Assembly: GCA_964467705.1 (NCBI GenBank)
Contig: CAYXUZ010000010.1
Location: 1-64,000, forward strand
DNA: 64,000 nt
Direction of reading: 5' to 3'
Source of the DNA: CAADGU01 sp964467705
GTDB taxonomy: Bacteria > Chloroflexota > Anaerolineae > Promineifilales > Promineifilaceae
This document shows, piece after piece, positions 53,340 through 64,000 of the stretch (positions are counted from its first letter, which is position 1; each line of letters opens with the position of its first letter). The notes below the pieces were generated by a model, which was not told the DNA's origin, searched no databases, and worked only from the letters and a program-made list of their open reading frames with translations. The position numbers were made by a program, and so were the translations under genes.

Positions 53340-55352
53340 ATGAAATCACGATTAACTCTCTTATTTGTCATTATCTTGCCGGTTTATCTGTTGGTGGGAT
53401 TGCAATCGTTACTGGCTGATGATGCAGTAGTCGGGGATGGCACGCCTGCCAGTTGTACCGAAGCCGCCTTTGACGCAGCGCTGGTTGTTGCCCAAAGTGG
53501 TGGTGGCACGATTACCTTCAACTGTGGCGGCCCGGCCACCATCGTCTTTACTTCTGAAAAGATTATCACGACCAGTGTTACCATAGACGGCAATGACCAG
53601 ATAATACTCAGTGGCGGCGACAGTACCCGTCTCTTTGCCAATTTTTCTGACCTGACACTGGAAAATATAGCTTTGACAAATGGCTACGCTTTTTCTGCTG
53701 GTGCAATTCTAAACTACGGCAATCTCGCCCTAATCAATGCTTCAGTTCAAAATAGTATAGGGAGCTATATTGGTGGTGGAATTTTCGCTTTGTTAGGCAC
53801 AACCACCTTAATCAATGTGGCAATTAGCGACAATTCGGCCGACTATGGCGGCGGAATTCATGTCGAAGACAGTGCAGTCACTCTGGACAATGTATTGATT
53901 GACGGAAATGCAGCCACTTATTTTGGGGGCGGAATTCAAATCGAAAGCAGTACCGCCACTCTAACTAATGTGACCCTTAACGGCAACTCAGCCACCACTG
54001 GTGGTGGAATTAACAATCGTGTTAATAGTTCGACCACACTGACAAATGTAATAGTTAGTGGTAATTCAGCCGACTCCTATGGGGGCGGGATTGCCAACGA
54101 TAACAGTATTATCACACTGACGAATACAATACTTACTGGCAATTCAGCCCAGTCTGGCGGTGGCGGAATGTACAATAATTTCGGTATGGCTATCTTGTTA
54201 AATGGGACGTTTAGTGACAATTTGGCCAGTGGCTGGGGCGGCGGAATTTATAACAACGTCAGTTCGGTCATAATGAACGATACGCTGTTTAGTGGCAATT
54301 TAGCTGGCATGGGCGGCGGAATTTATAATGATACCAGCATGGTCGCGATGACAAATGTGACGCTTAATGACAATTTGGCCAGCAATTCTGGTGGTGGCAT
54401 TTACAACTATGATTCCAGTACGGCTACACTTACCGATGTGACCCTGAGTGGCAATACGGCCAATTTTGGCGGCGGAATCTATAATTACAATAACAGTAAT
54501 GCTACGCTGACCGATATGACGTTTAGTCATAATTCGGCCAACAATGTTGGTGGCGGAATTTTCAACGGCTCCTTGAGTACGGTTACATTGACGGATGTAA
54601 CGCTTGCCGATAATTCAGCCAGTCTAAGCGGGGGTGGAGTTTACAACCTTGGCAACAGTACGGCTACGCTGACCAACGTTACCCTTAACGGCAATTCATC
54701 TGACTACGGCGGCGGAATATCCAATCGTTACTCTGGCATGATTACAATGACCAATGTAACTCTTAACGACAATTCGGCCAGTAGTGTTGGTGGAGGAATT
54801 TACAATTTTAATTCCAGTACAATTACAATGACCAATGTAACGCTTAGTAGTAACTCGGCCATTAGCTCTGGCGGTGGAATTTACAACGATTTTTTCGGTA
54901 TGGTCGCTCTGACCAATGTGACTCTTAGCGGCAATTCGGCTGACTCTGGTGGTGGCATTTACAATTTCATTGACCCTACCACCCACTTGATGCTTAACAA
55001 CAGCATCGTGGCAAGTAGTGTCAGTGGGGGGGATTGTGCCGGTCAGGCCGCGGGTGAAGTCTTCTTTAGCCTGTGGAGTGACAACAGTTGTGCCTTTATC
55101 ATCGGTTCCGATAACCAACCAAACACAGATCCCATGCTTGGTCCGCTGGCCGATAATGGCGGCTTTACCCTGACACATATGCCTTTACCCGGCAGCCCGG
55201 CTATTGATGCAGGCACAGATGAAGGCGCACCCACCACCGACCAGCGCGGTCAGCCCCGGCCATCTGGCCTGGCCCATGATATTGGTGCGGTGGAAGTCCA
55301 GCCTACCGACAATCTGTTGTATTTATACCTCCCGACGGTAGTCAAACCATAA
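53340..55352 (+). CDS. Secreted parallel beta-helix (polymorphic-membrane-protein-like) repeat protein
   Basis: 670 residues. Signal peptide (hydrophobic to about residue 26), then about 15 imperfect repeats of roughly 24-30 residues of the form S-A-x-x-GGGI-x-N-x-S-x-x-T-L-T-N-V-T-L-S-G-N, as in chlamydial Pmp and other right-handed beta-helix surface proteins. A final globular part (GPLADNGGFTLTHMPLPGSP, IDAGTD) is typical of choice-of-anchor secreted proteins. The tail is LYLYLPTVVKP, like the amylase. The gene is less GC-rich than its surroundings and contains no ACGGCCGT, pointing to later acquisition. It splits xseA from xseB. Function probably adhesion or polysaccharide binding, not proven. 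Confidence 0.85.
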   Translation: MKSRLTLLFVIILPVYLLVGLQSLLADDAVVGDGTPASCTEAAFDAALVVAQSGGGTITFNCGGPATIVFTSEKIITTSVTIDGNDQIILSGGDSTRLFANFSDLTLENIALTNGYAFSAGAILNYGNLALINASVQNSIGSYIGGGIFALLGTTTLINVAISDNSADYGGGIHVEDSAVTLDNVLIDGNAATYFGGGIQIESSTATLTNVTLNGNSATTGGGINNRVNSSTTLTNVIVSGNSADSYGGGIANDNSIITLTNTILTGNSAQSGGGGMYNNFGMAILLNGTFSDNLASGWGGGIYNNVSSVIMNDTLFSGNLAGMGGGIYNDTSMVAMTNVTLNDNLASNSGGGIYNYDSSTATLTDVTLSGNTANFGGGIYNYNNSNATLTDMTFSHNSANNVGGGIFNGSLSTVTLTDVTLADNSASLSGGGVYNLGNSTATLTNVTLNGNSSDYGGGISNRYSGMITMTNVTLNDNSASSVGGGIYNFNSSTITMTNVTLSSNSAISSGGGIYNDFFGMVALTNVTLSGNSADSGGGIYNFIDPTTHLMLNNSIVASSVSGGDCAGQAAGEVFFSLWSDNSCAFIIGSDNQPNTDPMLGPLADNGGFTLTHMPLPGSPAIDAGTDEGAPTTDQRGQPRPSGLAHDIGAVEVQPTDNLLYLYLPTVVKP

Positions 55353-55354
55353 TA

Positions 55355-55387
55355 AGATTGGTTCAATCTTCAAGATTGAACCAATCT
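55355..55387. terminator. Hairpin after the beta-helix gene
   Basis: Perfect 16-bp stem AGATTGGTTCAATCTT / AAGATTGAACCAATCT with a one-base centre, 2 bases after the stop codon. No T-run of its own. Confidence 0.7.
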
Positions 55388-55398
55388 ACAGGAGCTTT

Positions 55399-56397
55399 AT
55401 GCACCACGTTGTCATTACCCAAAGCATTTATGACCAGGCCACACAGTTGTTAGCGCAGGCGAACATTCCCTATTTTTATCATCAGGGGGAGACCTGGCCC
55501 CCGGCGGAATTGCAGGAGCAAATCAAGGAAGCGACGGCCGTTGTCTGCCTGCTCGCCGACAAAATGACGGCCGACGTGATGGACGCCGCCCCCCACCTCA
55601 AACTCATCGCCAACGTCGCCGTCGGCTATGACAACATAGACGTTCCCGCCGCCACCCAACGCGGCATCCTGGTCACCAATACGCCGGATGTGCTCACCGA
55701 AACAACGGCCGATCTCGCCTTCGCTCTCCTGCTGGCCGTCGCCCGCCGCATCCCCGAAGCCGACGCCTACATGCGGGCGGGCAAATATACCCGCTTCGCC
55801 CTTTTCCCCGATATGTTGGGCACGGATGTGTATGGCAAGACGTTGGGCATTGTGGGGTTGGGACGGATTGGCACGGCCGTGGCCCGCCGCGCTGCCCTGG
55901 GGTTCAACATGAAGGTGCTGTATACGGCCGACAGCCCCAAACCGGACGCTGAACGGGAATTGGGCGTCATCCACGTCCCCTTTCCTGACCTGCTGCAAGA
56001 ATCCGACTTTATCAGCATCCATGTCCCCCTCAGCCCACGCACCCACCACCTCTTCACCATGAACGAGTTCCTCCAAATGCGCGGCAATGCCTATATCATC
56101 AACACCGCCCGCGGCCCGATCATCAAAGAAGCCGACCTGGCCGAAGCGCTGCAAAAGGGCATCATTGGCGGTGCGGCGCTGGACGTATTTGAAGAGGAAC
56201 CCAAGATGCACCCCGGCCTGGCGGAAATCAAAGACCGCCTGGTTGTTGCCCCTCACATTGGCAGCGCCACCATCCAGACCCGGCAAAAAATGGCGACGAC
56301 GGCCGTGCAAAACGTCGTCGCCTTCCTCACCGGCCAGCCCCCATTAACGCCCGTCAACCCCGAAGTCTTATTGGAGATTAAGAGACTGGGAGATTGA
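55399..56397 (+). CDS. D-2-hydroxyacid dehydrogenase, glyoxylate/hydroxypyruvate reductase-like
   Basis: 332 residues. Nucleotide motif LGIVGLGRIGTAVARRA. Catalytic Arg in INTARGPIIKE, Glu in EEEPKMHP and His in PHIGSATIQTR; ANVAVGYDNIDV is typical of the family. Reduces glyoxylate, hydroxypyruvate or a related 2-oxoacid with NAD(P)H; the exact substrate is open. CAGGAG lies before the ATG. Its last codons form one arm of the long palindrome that follows. Confidence 0.9.
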   Translation: MHHVVITQSIYDQATQLLAQANIPYFYHQGETWPPAELQEQIKEATAVVCLLADKMTADVMDAAPHLKLIANVAVGYDNIDVPAATQRGILVTNTPDVLTETTADLAFALLLAVARRIPEADAYMRAGKYTRFALFPDMLGTDVYGKTLGIVGLGRIGTAVARRAALGFNMKVLYTADSPKPDAERELGVIHVPFPDLLQESDFISIHVPLSPRTHHLFTMNEFLQMRGNAYIINTARGPIIKEADLAEALQKGIIGGAALDVFEEEPKMHPGLAEIKDRLVVAPHIGSATIQTRQKMATTAVQNVVAFLTGQPPLTPVNPEVLLEIKRLGD

Positions 56398-56450
56398 GAG
56401 ATTAACTGAATCTCCCAATCTCTTAATCCCTCAATCTCTCAATCTCATGG
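56376..56450. repeat. Palindromic word repeat, family F, overlapping the dehydrogenase stop
   Basis: Arm GATTAAGAGACTGGGAGATT (56376-56395, inside the coding end) pairs at 19 of 20 positions with 56409-56428. Further CAATCTC words follow. Confidence 0.68.
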
Positions 56451-56474
56451 GCAACTATGCCTTAGGAGATGGAA

Positions 56475-56690
56475 ATGAGTGCAAACCCTGAAGAAATGAG
56501 TTTTGAAGCCGCCTTGCAAGAGTTGGAAACCATCGTCGCCCAATTGGAAGCGGGCGACCTGACGTTGGAACAATCGCTGGCTCTCTTTGAACGCGGGCAA
56601 CTGCTGGCCAAACGGTGCCACGCCCGGCTCGATGAAGCCAGTCTGCGCGTGGAGCAGCTCACGGCCGATGGGGAGATTGTGGAATTGTAA
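56475..56690 (+). CDS. xseB: Exodeoxyribonuclease VII small subunit
   Basis: 71 residues with the family core FEAALQELETIVAQLEAGDL, TLEQSLALFERGQLL and a C-terminal coiled coil. It forms the long helical sheath around XseA. ATG 56475 is preferred because the AGGAG site then has normal spacing; ATG 56469 is in frame. Complete despite its small size. Confidence 0.93.
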   Translation: MSANPEEMSFEAALQELETIVAQLEAGDLTLEQSLALFERGQLLAKRCHARLDEASLRVEQLTADGEIVEL

Positions 56691-56724
56691 CGGCCGTAAA
56701 GCCTGCTATACTCGAAGCCACCAA

Positions 56725-56759
56725 AGACCCTCAGGGTTTTCTGAAAACCCTGAGGGTCT
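56725..56759. terminator. Palindromic hairpin between xseB and ftsY
   Basis: Perfect 16-bp stem AGACCCTCAGGGTTTT / AAAACCCTGAGGGTCT, loop CTG. It matches the hairpin word at 42464-42499. Confidence 0.72.
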
Positions 56760-56786
56760 AAACCAATACCCCTGAGAGGCACTATT

Positions 56787-57689
56787 TTGTTTAGAAGCAT
56801 CCGCGACTCACTCAGCCGCACCCGCAACACCGTCTTTGGGCAAATTGCCAACGTGTTGGGCACCGGCGACATCACCGAAGAAACCTGGGAAGATTTAGAA
56901 GCACTGCTCATTCAAGCTGACGTTGGCGTACCCACCACCCTGGAAATCGTCGAAGCCTTGCGCAACCGCGTCAAACGCGATGGCCTGTACAAAGCCGACC
57001 AACTACTGCAAGCCCTCAAAGACGAACTGCGCGCCATTTTGAATATCAACCCCACCTTTGAACTGGAACAGCCGCGCCAGCTAACCGTCGTCATGATCGT
57101 CGGCGTCAACGGCTCTGGCAAAACGACCTCCATTGGCAAACTGGCCCACCATTACCAGAATAAAGGCAAAAAAGTGATATTGGCGGCGGCCGATACGTTC
57201 CGTGCGGCCGCCATTGAACAGCTTACCATTTGGGGTGAGCGGGCTAACGTGCCCGTCATTGCCGGGCAGCCGGGTGGCGATCCTGGCGCAACAGCCTACG
57301 ACGGCATCCGGGCGGCGCGGGCGCGTGGTTACAATTTACTCATTGTGGATACGGCTGGCCGTTTGCATACTAAGTACAACCTGATGAAAGAACTGGAAAA
57401 GGTCTACGGTGTCTGCCGCAAAAGTGTACACGCTGCCCCCCATGAGGTGCTGCTGGTGCTGGACGCGCCCACCGGTCAGAACGCGCTCACGCAGGCGCAA
57501 AAGTTCAAAGAGTCGGTGAAAGTGACAGGCGTTGTCCTGACTAAACTGGACAGCACCGCCAAAGGGGGCATGGTCTTTGCCATTTACCGCGAACTGGGTT
57601 TACCCGTCCGCTTCATCGGCACCGGCGAAAAAATTGAGGACCTGGCCCCGTTTGATGCGGCGGCGTTTGTGGAAGGATTGTTTGCCTGA
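56787..57689 (+). CDS. ftsY: Signal recognition particle receptor FtsY
   Basis: 300 residues: the NG domains without the long acidic A region of E. coli FtsY. Start is TTG (56787) with GAGAGG about 7 bases upstream. N-domain LTGD-like ITEETWEDLEALLIQADVG; GTPase motifs GVNGSGKTTSIGKLA (G1), DTFRAAAIEQL (G2), DTAGRLHTKYNLM (G3), TKLDSTAKGG (G4), and PVRFIGTGEKIEDLAPFD at the end. It docks the signal recognition particle at the membrane. Confidence 0.95.
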   Translation: MFRSIRDSLSRTRNTVFGQIANVLGTGDITEETWEDLEALLIQADVGVPTTLEIVEALRNRVKRDGLYKADQLLQALKDELRAILNINPTFELEQPRQLTVVMIVGVNGSGKTTSIGKLAHHYQNKGKKVILAAADTFRAAAIEQLTIWGERANVPVIAGQPGGDPGATAYDGIRAARARGYNLLIVDTAGRLHTKYNLMKELEKVYGVCRKSVHAAPHEVLLVLDAPTGQNALTQAQKFKESVKVTGVVLTKLDSTAKGGMVFAIYRELGLPVRFIGTGEKIEDLAPFDAAAFVEGLFA

Positions 57690-57745
57690 TCAGGTGCGAC
57701 GCGCTTAACAAGATAGCATTTTTTAATTCGACAATCAAGGTTGCT

Positions 57746-57832
57746 TGTCATTCCGAGCGTAGTCTTCGGAGCGAGGAATCTTAATTGCGGCTTATGCAGA
57801 AGATTCCTCCTCGAAGACTCGTCGGAATGACA
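57746..57832. repeat. MITE-like palindromic repeat, family A, copy 9
   Basis: TGTCATTCCGAGCGTAGTC ... GACTCGTCGGAATGACA with arms CGGAGCGAGGAATCTT / AGATTCCTCCTCGAAG. It lies between ftsY and prfB. Confidence 0.87.
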
Positions 57833-57893
57833 AAATGCAAAAACAGGGATCGTTTTCGGATCGTTTGATACCCATAATAAAAAGAGGATTGAG

Positions 57894-58992
57894 ATGGAAA
57901 CATTAGTGAATGAACTACACAGCTTACAAGAAACAGTGGAACAGCTGGGGAGGCGTCTTTGACGTAGCCGCTAAAGCTGACAAAGCGGCGCAGTTGGAAG
58001 AGTTAACGGTCGCGCCTGGTTTTTGGGATAACAGCCAGACCGCGCAAAAAACGATGCGCGAATTGACCCGCTTGAGAGAACAGGTCACAGTCTGGCAGCA
58101 GTTGAGCCAGCGGCTTGGCGAAACGTTGGAATTGGTGGAACTGGGCGATGCCGACCTGGAAGATGAGTTAACGCAGGAGGTAGAACTGCTACGGCAAGAG
58201 ATTGATGAGCGTTCCTTCCGTACCTTGTTTGCCGGGGAATATGACGATGAGGATGCCATCCTGGCGATTCATGCCGGGGCGGGTGGCACCGAAGCGCAGG
58301 ATTGGGCCTTGATGTTGCAGCGCATGTTTTTGCGCTGGGCGGATAGTCATCAATTTGTGGTGGATGTTTTGGATGAAAGCCCTGGCGATGAGGCCGGTTT
58401 GAAGAGTTGTTTGCTGGCGGTGCGTGGGGATTATGTGTACGGCCGTCTCAAATCTGAGCGTGGTGTGCATCGGCTGGTACGCATCTCTCCCTTTGACGCT
58501 TCCAGCCGTCGCCACACCTCCTTTGCCAAAGTGGAAGTATGGCCGGATGTGGCTGAGGACATCGAGATTGAAATTGATGAGCGTGACCTGCGCATTGACC
58601 GGTTCAAGGCCAGCGGCGCGGGTGGGCAGCACGTGCAAAAGAACGAAACGGCCGTGCGCATCACCCATATTCCTACCGGCATCGTTGTCTCTTGCCAGAA
58701 CCAGCGCTCCCACACCCAGAACAAAGAAACCGCGCTAAAAATCCTGAAAGCGCAGCTATTTGACCTGGAGCGGCGCAAACAAGATGCCGAAATGGCGGCT
58801 CTCAAAGGGGAAAACGTGGACGCCGGTTGGGGCAACCAGATTCGCTCCTACGTGTTGCACCCGTACAAAATGGTGAAAGACCATCGCACAGATTATGAAG
58901 TAGGTAATGCCGAGGCGGTGCTAGACGGCCGTCTCGATGATTTTATGGAAGCCTATTTGAAGTACCGTTTAGGCGAAACAGCAGAGACGTGA
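57894..58992 (+). CDS. prfB: Peptide chain release factor 2 with programmed +1 frameshift
   Basis: Two overlapping frames: 57894-57962 encodes 22 residues (METLVNELHSLQETVEQLGR, then RL) ending at TGA 57960. After a +1 shift at CTT TGA C, translation continues from GAC 57961 to 58992, giving about 365 residues, the normal RF2 length. RF2 features are SPFDASSRRH (tripeptide SPF that reads the stop codon), GAGGQHVQKNETAVRI (GGQ peptide-release loop) and CQNQRSHTQNK. It releases peptides at UGA and UAA. The shift lets RF2 limit its own synthesis. The continuous stretch that seems to start at 57910 is only the second frame and not the true start. Confidence 0.95.
57950..57963 (+). promoter_or_regulatory. 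prfB programmed frameshift site
   Basis: Shine-Dalgarno-like GGAGG a few bases upstream of the slippery CTT TGA C. This is the same arrangement as in E. coli prfB, where the ribosome site pushes the ribosome +1 at the in-frame UGA. Confidence 0.93.
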
Positions 58993-59060
58993 TGTGTGAT
59001 GCCTGATACGTGACAAACGATTCATGCATCATGGGATACCGACCCCAGGAGGTTTCTACA

Positions 59061-60455
59061 ATGACCGATAAAGACGATAAGAAACAAAGCAAAACGCCGC
59101 CGCAACCGATACGTCGTGTGCAAACGGGTGGGGAAAAGAGTACACCCAAACCGCCGCCCCAGCCCGTTAAGCGGGTGCAGGTGGGTGGCCCGGCCAAGCC
59201 GCCACCACAGCCCGTCCGCCGTGTGCAGACGGGTACGCCTTCCAGCACGCCAGCGCGGGTACGCCCCACCGTGCGGGCCGAGCAGCACCAACAAAAGGTG
59301 CAGGCACGACCCATGCCGGCCCCGCCGCCGCGACGGGTCGTTCGGCCGGCTGCCGCTGTCGGCGCGGTGGCTGCCGGCGCGGCCGCCGCCAAAGCTGCTA
59401 GCCCGGAGATACAAGCCAGGGTCACGGCCGTTGAAAGCAAGTTTGAGCAGTTAGAGACAAACGCTCAGTTGACTACCATTTACGATGCGGTGGGCCGCAT
59501 TGACGGCAAACTGACCGATCTGCCCTTTGAACTGGAAAAATTGCGGGATCGGGGCTATGTCCACTCCGGGCAGTTGGAAGACAAACTGGAAGCGTTGGAT
59601 GACAAATGGGATGACAACATTCGTCCACGTGTCGAGGCGGCCTTGAAAGAGCAGGTGGAGCGGCTGGATAAAGAGTTGGATCAGGCGGAAATGCAGGTCA
59701 ATCGCCTCAATCCTCAGGTGGAATCTACCATCAAAGCGGCGGAAACGGCCGTAGATAGCCTGGAACGCCGCATCGCCGCCGCCCACGACGCCGTAGATAA
59801 CCTCTATGAACCCATTGAAAACGAAGTCAACGAAGCCGAACGCCAATTAAACAATGCCCGTATCATGCTTGATCTGCTGGATGGTTCACAGGCTATCAAA
59901 CTGCGTGAAGCAGAAGGCCCCTTGCTGGCGGTGGAAACAGAGTGGCATCGGGACGGTGACGAAGGCCCCAAAGGGTATCTCTTCCTCACCGACCTGCGGC
60001 TCATCTTTGAACAACGGGAAGAAGTGGTCACCAAAAAGAAATTTGGCCTCTTCAAAGCCGATTCCGAAATAGTGCAAGAAGTTCACCTGGATGTGGAAGT
60101 ACACCAAATTGAATCTGTGACCCACAAAGAAGAGGGTGGCTTTTTGGGCATGGGCAAAGCAGACATCATTGAGTTTGTTTTTGCCGCCAGTGCCAATATG
60201 TCACGCGCTCGTTTTCATCTAAAGGGACAGAATTCATCCGAGTGGGCGGCCATGATCAAACGAGTACAAACGGGCGATATAGACGCCGACCGTTCCGATG
60301 AATATGTGGAAGAATTGGAAACGGCCGGGATAACCAGCGCCTCTTTCCCCACCTCATGTCCTAACTGTTATGCCCCCATCCCGGCCCAGCCACGTGGCGT
60401 CACCAGCTATACGTGTGAATTTTGTGGCGCGGTCGTGGCGCCGCAATTAAGTTGA
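59061..60455 (+). CDS. Unknown coiled-coil / PH-like / zinc-ribbon protein with Pro-Gln-Pro repeats
   Basis: 464 residues from ATG 59061, with a strong AGGAGG site. Order: three PPQPxRRVQTG-type repeats (about 10-60), a Pro/Arg linker, an Ala-rich hydrophobic stretch (AAVGAVAAGAAAAKAA, about 95-115), and a long coiled coil (about 120-280, EQVERLDKELDQAEMQVNRL). A PH/GRAM-like domain follows (GYLFLTDLRLIFEQREEVVTKK), then a C-terminal zinc ribbon CPNC ... CEFC. No enzyme motif. It stands between prfB and rpoC in an otherwise informational region and may be a scaffold or regulator, but its function is unknown. Confidence 0.78.
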   Translation: MTDKDDKKQSKTPPQPIRRVQTGGEKSTPKPPPQPVKRVQVGGPAKPPPQPVRRVQTGTPSSTPARVRPTVRAEQHQQKVQARPMPAPPPRRVVRPAAAVGAVAAGAAAAKAASPEIQARVTAVESKFEQLETNAQLTTIYDAVGRIDGKLTDLPFELEKLRDRGYVHSGQLEDKLEALDDKWDDNIRPRVEAALKEQVERLDKELDQAEMQVNRLNPQVESTIKAAETAVDSLERRIAAAHDAVDNLYEPIENEVNEAERQLNNARIMLDLLDGSQAIKLREAEGPLLAVETEWHRDGDEGPKGYLFLTDLRLIFEQREEVVTKKKFGLFKADSEIVQEVHLDVEVHQIESVTHKEEGGFLGMGKADIIEFVFAASANMSRARFHLKGQNSSEWAAMIKRVQTGDIDADRSDEYVEELETAGITSASFPTSCPNCYAPIPAQPRGVTSYTCEFCGAVVAPQLS

Positions 60456-60496
60456 CGATTGCGTTCAGGTTTTCACGAAATGCTTATGTGCCAAAC

Positions 60497-60524
60497 TTGA
60501 CATATTGACACTTGCCGATATAAT
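60497..60524 (+). promoter_or_regulatory. Strong sigma-70-type promoter for rpoC
   Basis: TTGACA (60497-60502), 16-base spacer, TATAAT (60519-60524): both boxes perfect. A second TTGACA at 60506 is too near the -10 to be used. Confidence 0.85.
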
Positions 60525-60568
60525 CGCGCTACTTATGGCATAAAAGATTCACAAAAATGTAAGAGCGT

Positions 60569-60600
60569 TGGCCTGAAAGGGTCAAACGCTCTTTTTCCGT
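60569..60600 (+). terminator. Terminator-like hairpin in the rpoC leader
   Basis: AGAGCGTT at about 60562-60569 pairs with AACGCTCT (about 60587-60594), with GGCC/GGTC partly extending the stem, then a run of T's. It sits between the rpoC promoter and its start, so it may act as an attenuator of rpoC. Confidence 0.65.
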
Positions 60601-60704
60601 GTTTAATCCCATCGTAAGTCTTATGCCAGAGTCTGGGAAGCGGGAGAACAATTTTTACTTTTTATTGTGGGCAGGAGTACTTTATCTTTTTGGGAGGTCA
60701 CCTG

Positions 60705-64000
<3,296 letters not shown>

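Overview
The window looks like part of a scaffold from a Chloroflexota bacterium, most like the Anaerolineae/Caldilineae-type carbohydrate fermenters. This rests on gene content (large secreted glycosidases, many sugar ABC systems, LacI-type sensors), an RpoC with a long coiled-coil insertion, secreted proteins ending in Leu-Pro-x-Val/Ile-x-Lys-Pro, and very repetitive palindromic intergenic DNA. It is an inference from protein families only. Three runs of ten Ns (14198-14207, 16783-16792, 63593-63602) interrupt genes. Two of them break the reading frame, so they are nominal-length assembly gaps.

Layout. 1-2915: the end of rho, two strong terminators, and two tandem secreted LysM/M23 peptidases. 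2954-7669: a one-protein sensor/regulator (LacI-type sensor, histidine kinase, receiver, AraC domain) and two small unknown genes. 7865-13072: an oligosaccharide ABC importer of the LplB/YtcP/LipO kind with a GH105 unsaturated rhamnogalacturonyl hydrolase. 13143-26148: uronate catabolism (KduI/IolB-like isomerase, KduD-like SDR, Gfo/Idh/MocA oxidoreductase, UxaC, UxaE, pectate lyase, UxuB-type SDR, a LarA-family nickel-pincer racemase/epimerase, gluconokinase, 6-phosphogluconate dehydrogenase, KDPG aldolase). 26222-36247: a SanA/YdcF-like protein, then a galactan module (GH53, MalE/F/G-type importer, GH42, LacI regulator) behind a clear promoter/operator. 36455-40336 (minus strand): DUF190, an in-frame rlmN-crcB reading frame, a small membrane protein, a HAD phosphatase and a GNAT acetyltransferase. 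40444-42444: an ECF sigma factor with a membrane FecR-like partner. 42506-49759: an SDR and a roughly 2000-residue secreted alpha-amylase/neopullulanase behind a second operator-promoter. 49832-60455: accC, a Tag-like protein, xseA, a secreted beta-helix protein, a 2-hydroxyacid dehydrogenase, xseB, ftsY, prfB (with its programmed frameshift) and a coiled-coil/zinc-ribbon protein. 60705-64000: rpoC, cut by the window end.

How the genes work together. Positions 7865-36247 read as a pectin and pectic-galactan utilisation locus. Pectate lyase and GH105 give unsaturated and saturated galacturonate, GH53/GH42 release galactose, and two ABC systems import oligomers. The most interesting part is the tight uxuB-larA-gntK run followed by gnd. 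With UxaC and UxaE upstream it spells a route galacturonate > tagaturonate > fructuronate > mannonate > gluconate > 6-phosphogluconate > ribulose 5-phosphate. The LarA-family enzyme would act as the mannonate/gluconate 2-epimerase in place of mannonate dehydratase (UxuA), which is not in the window.

At the DNA level the octamer palindrome ACGGCCGT recurs through most of the window at about 1.5-2 per kb, in all three codon phases. Nearly every intergenic gap carries one of several families of long inverted repeats. No rRNA, tRNA, CRISPR array, transposase or prophage gene was recognised.
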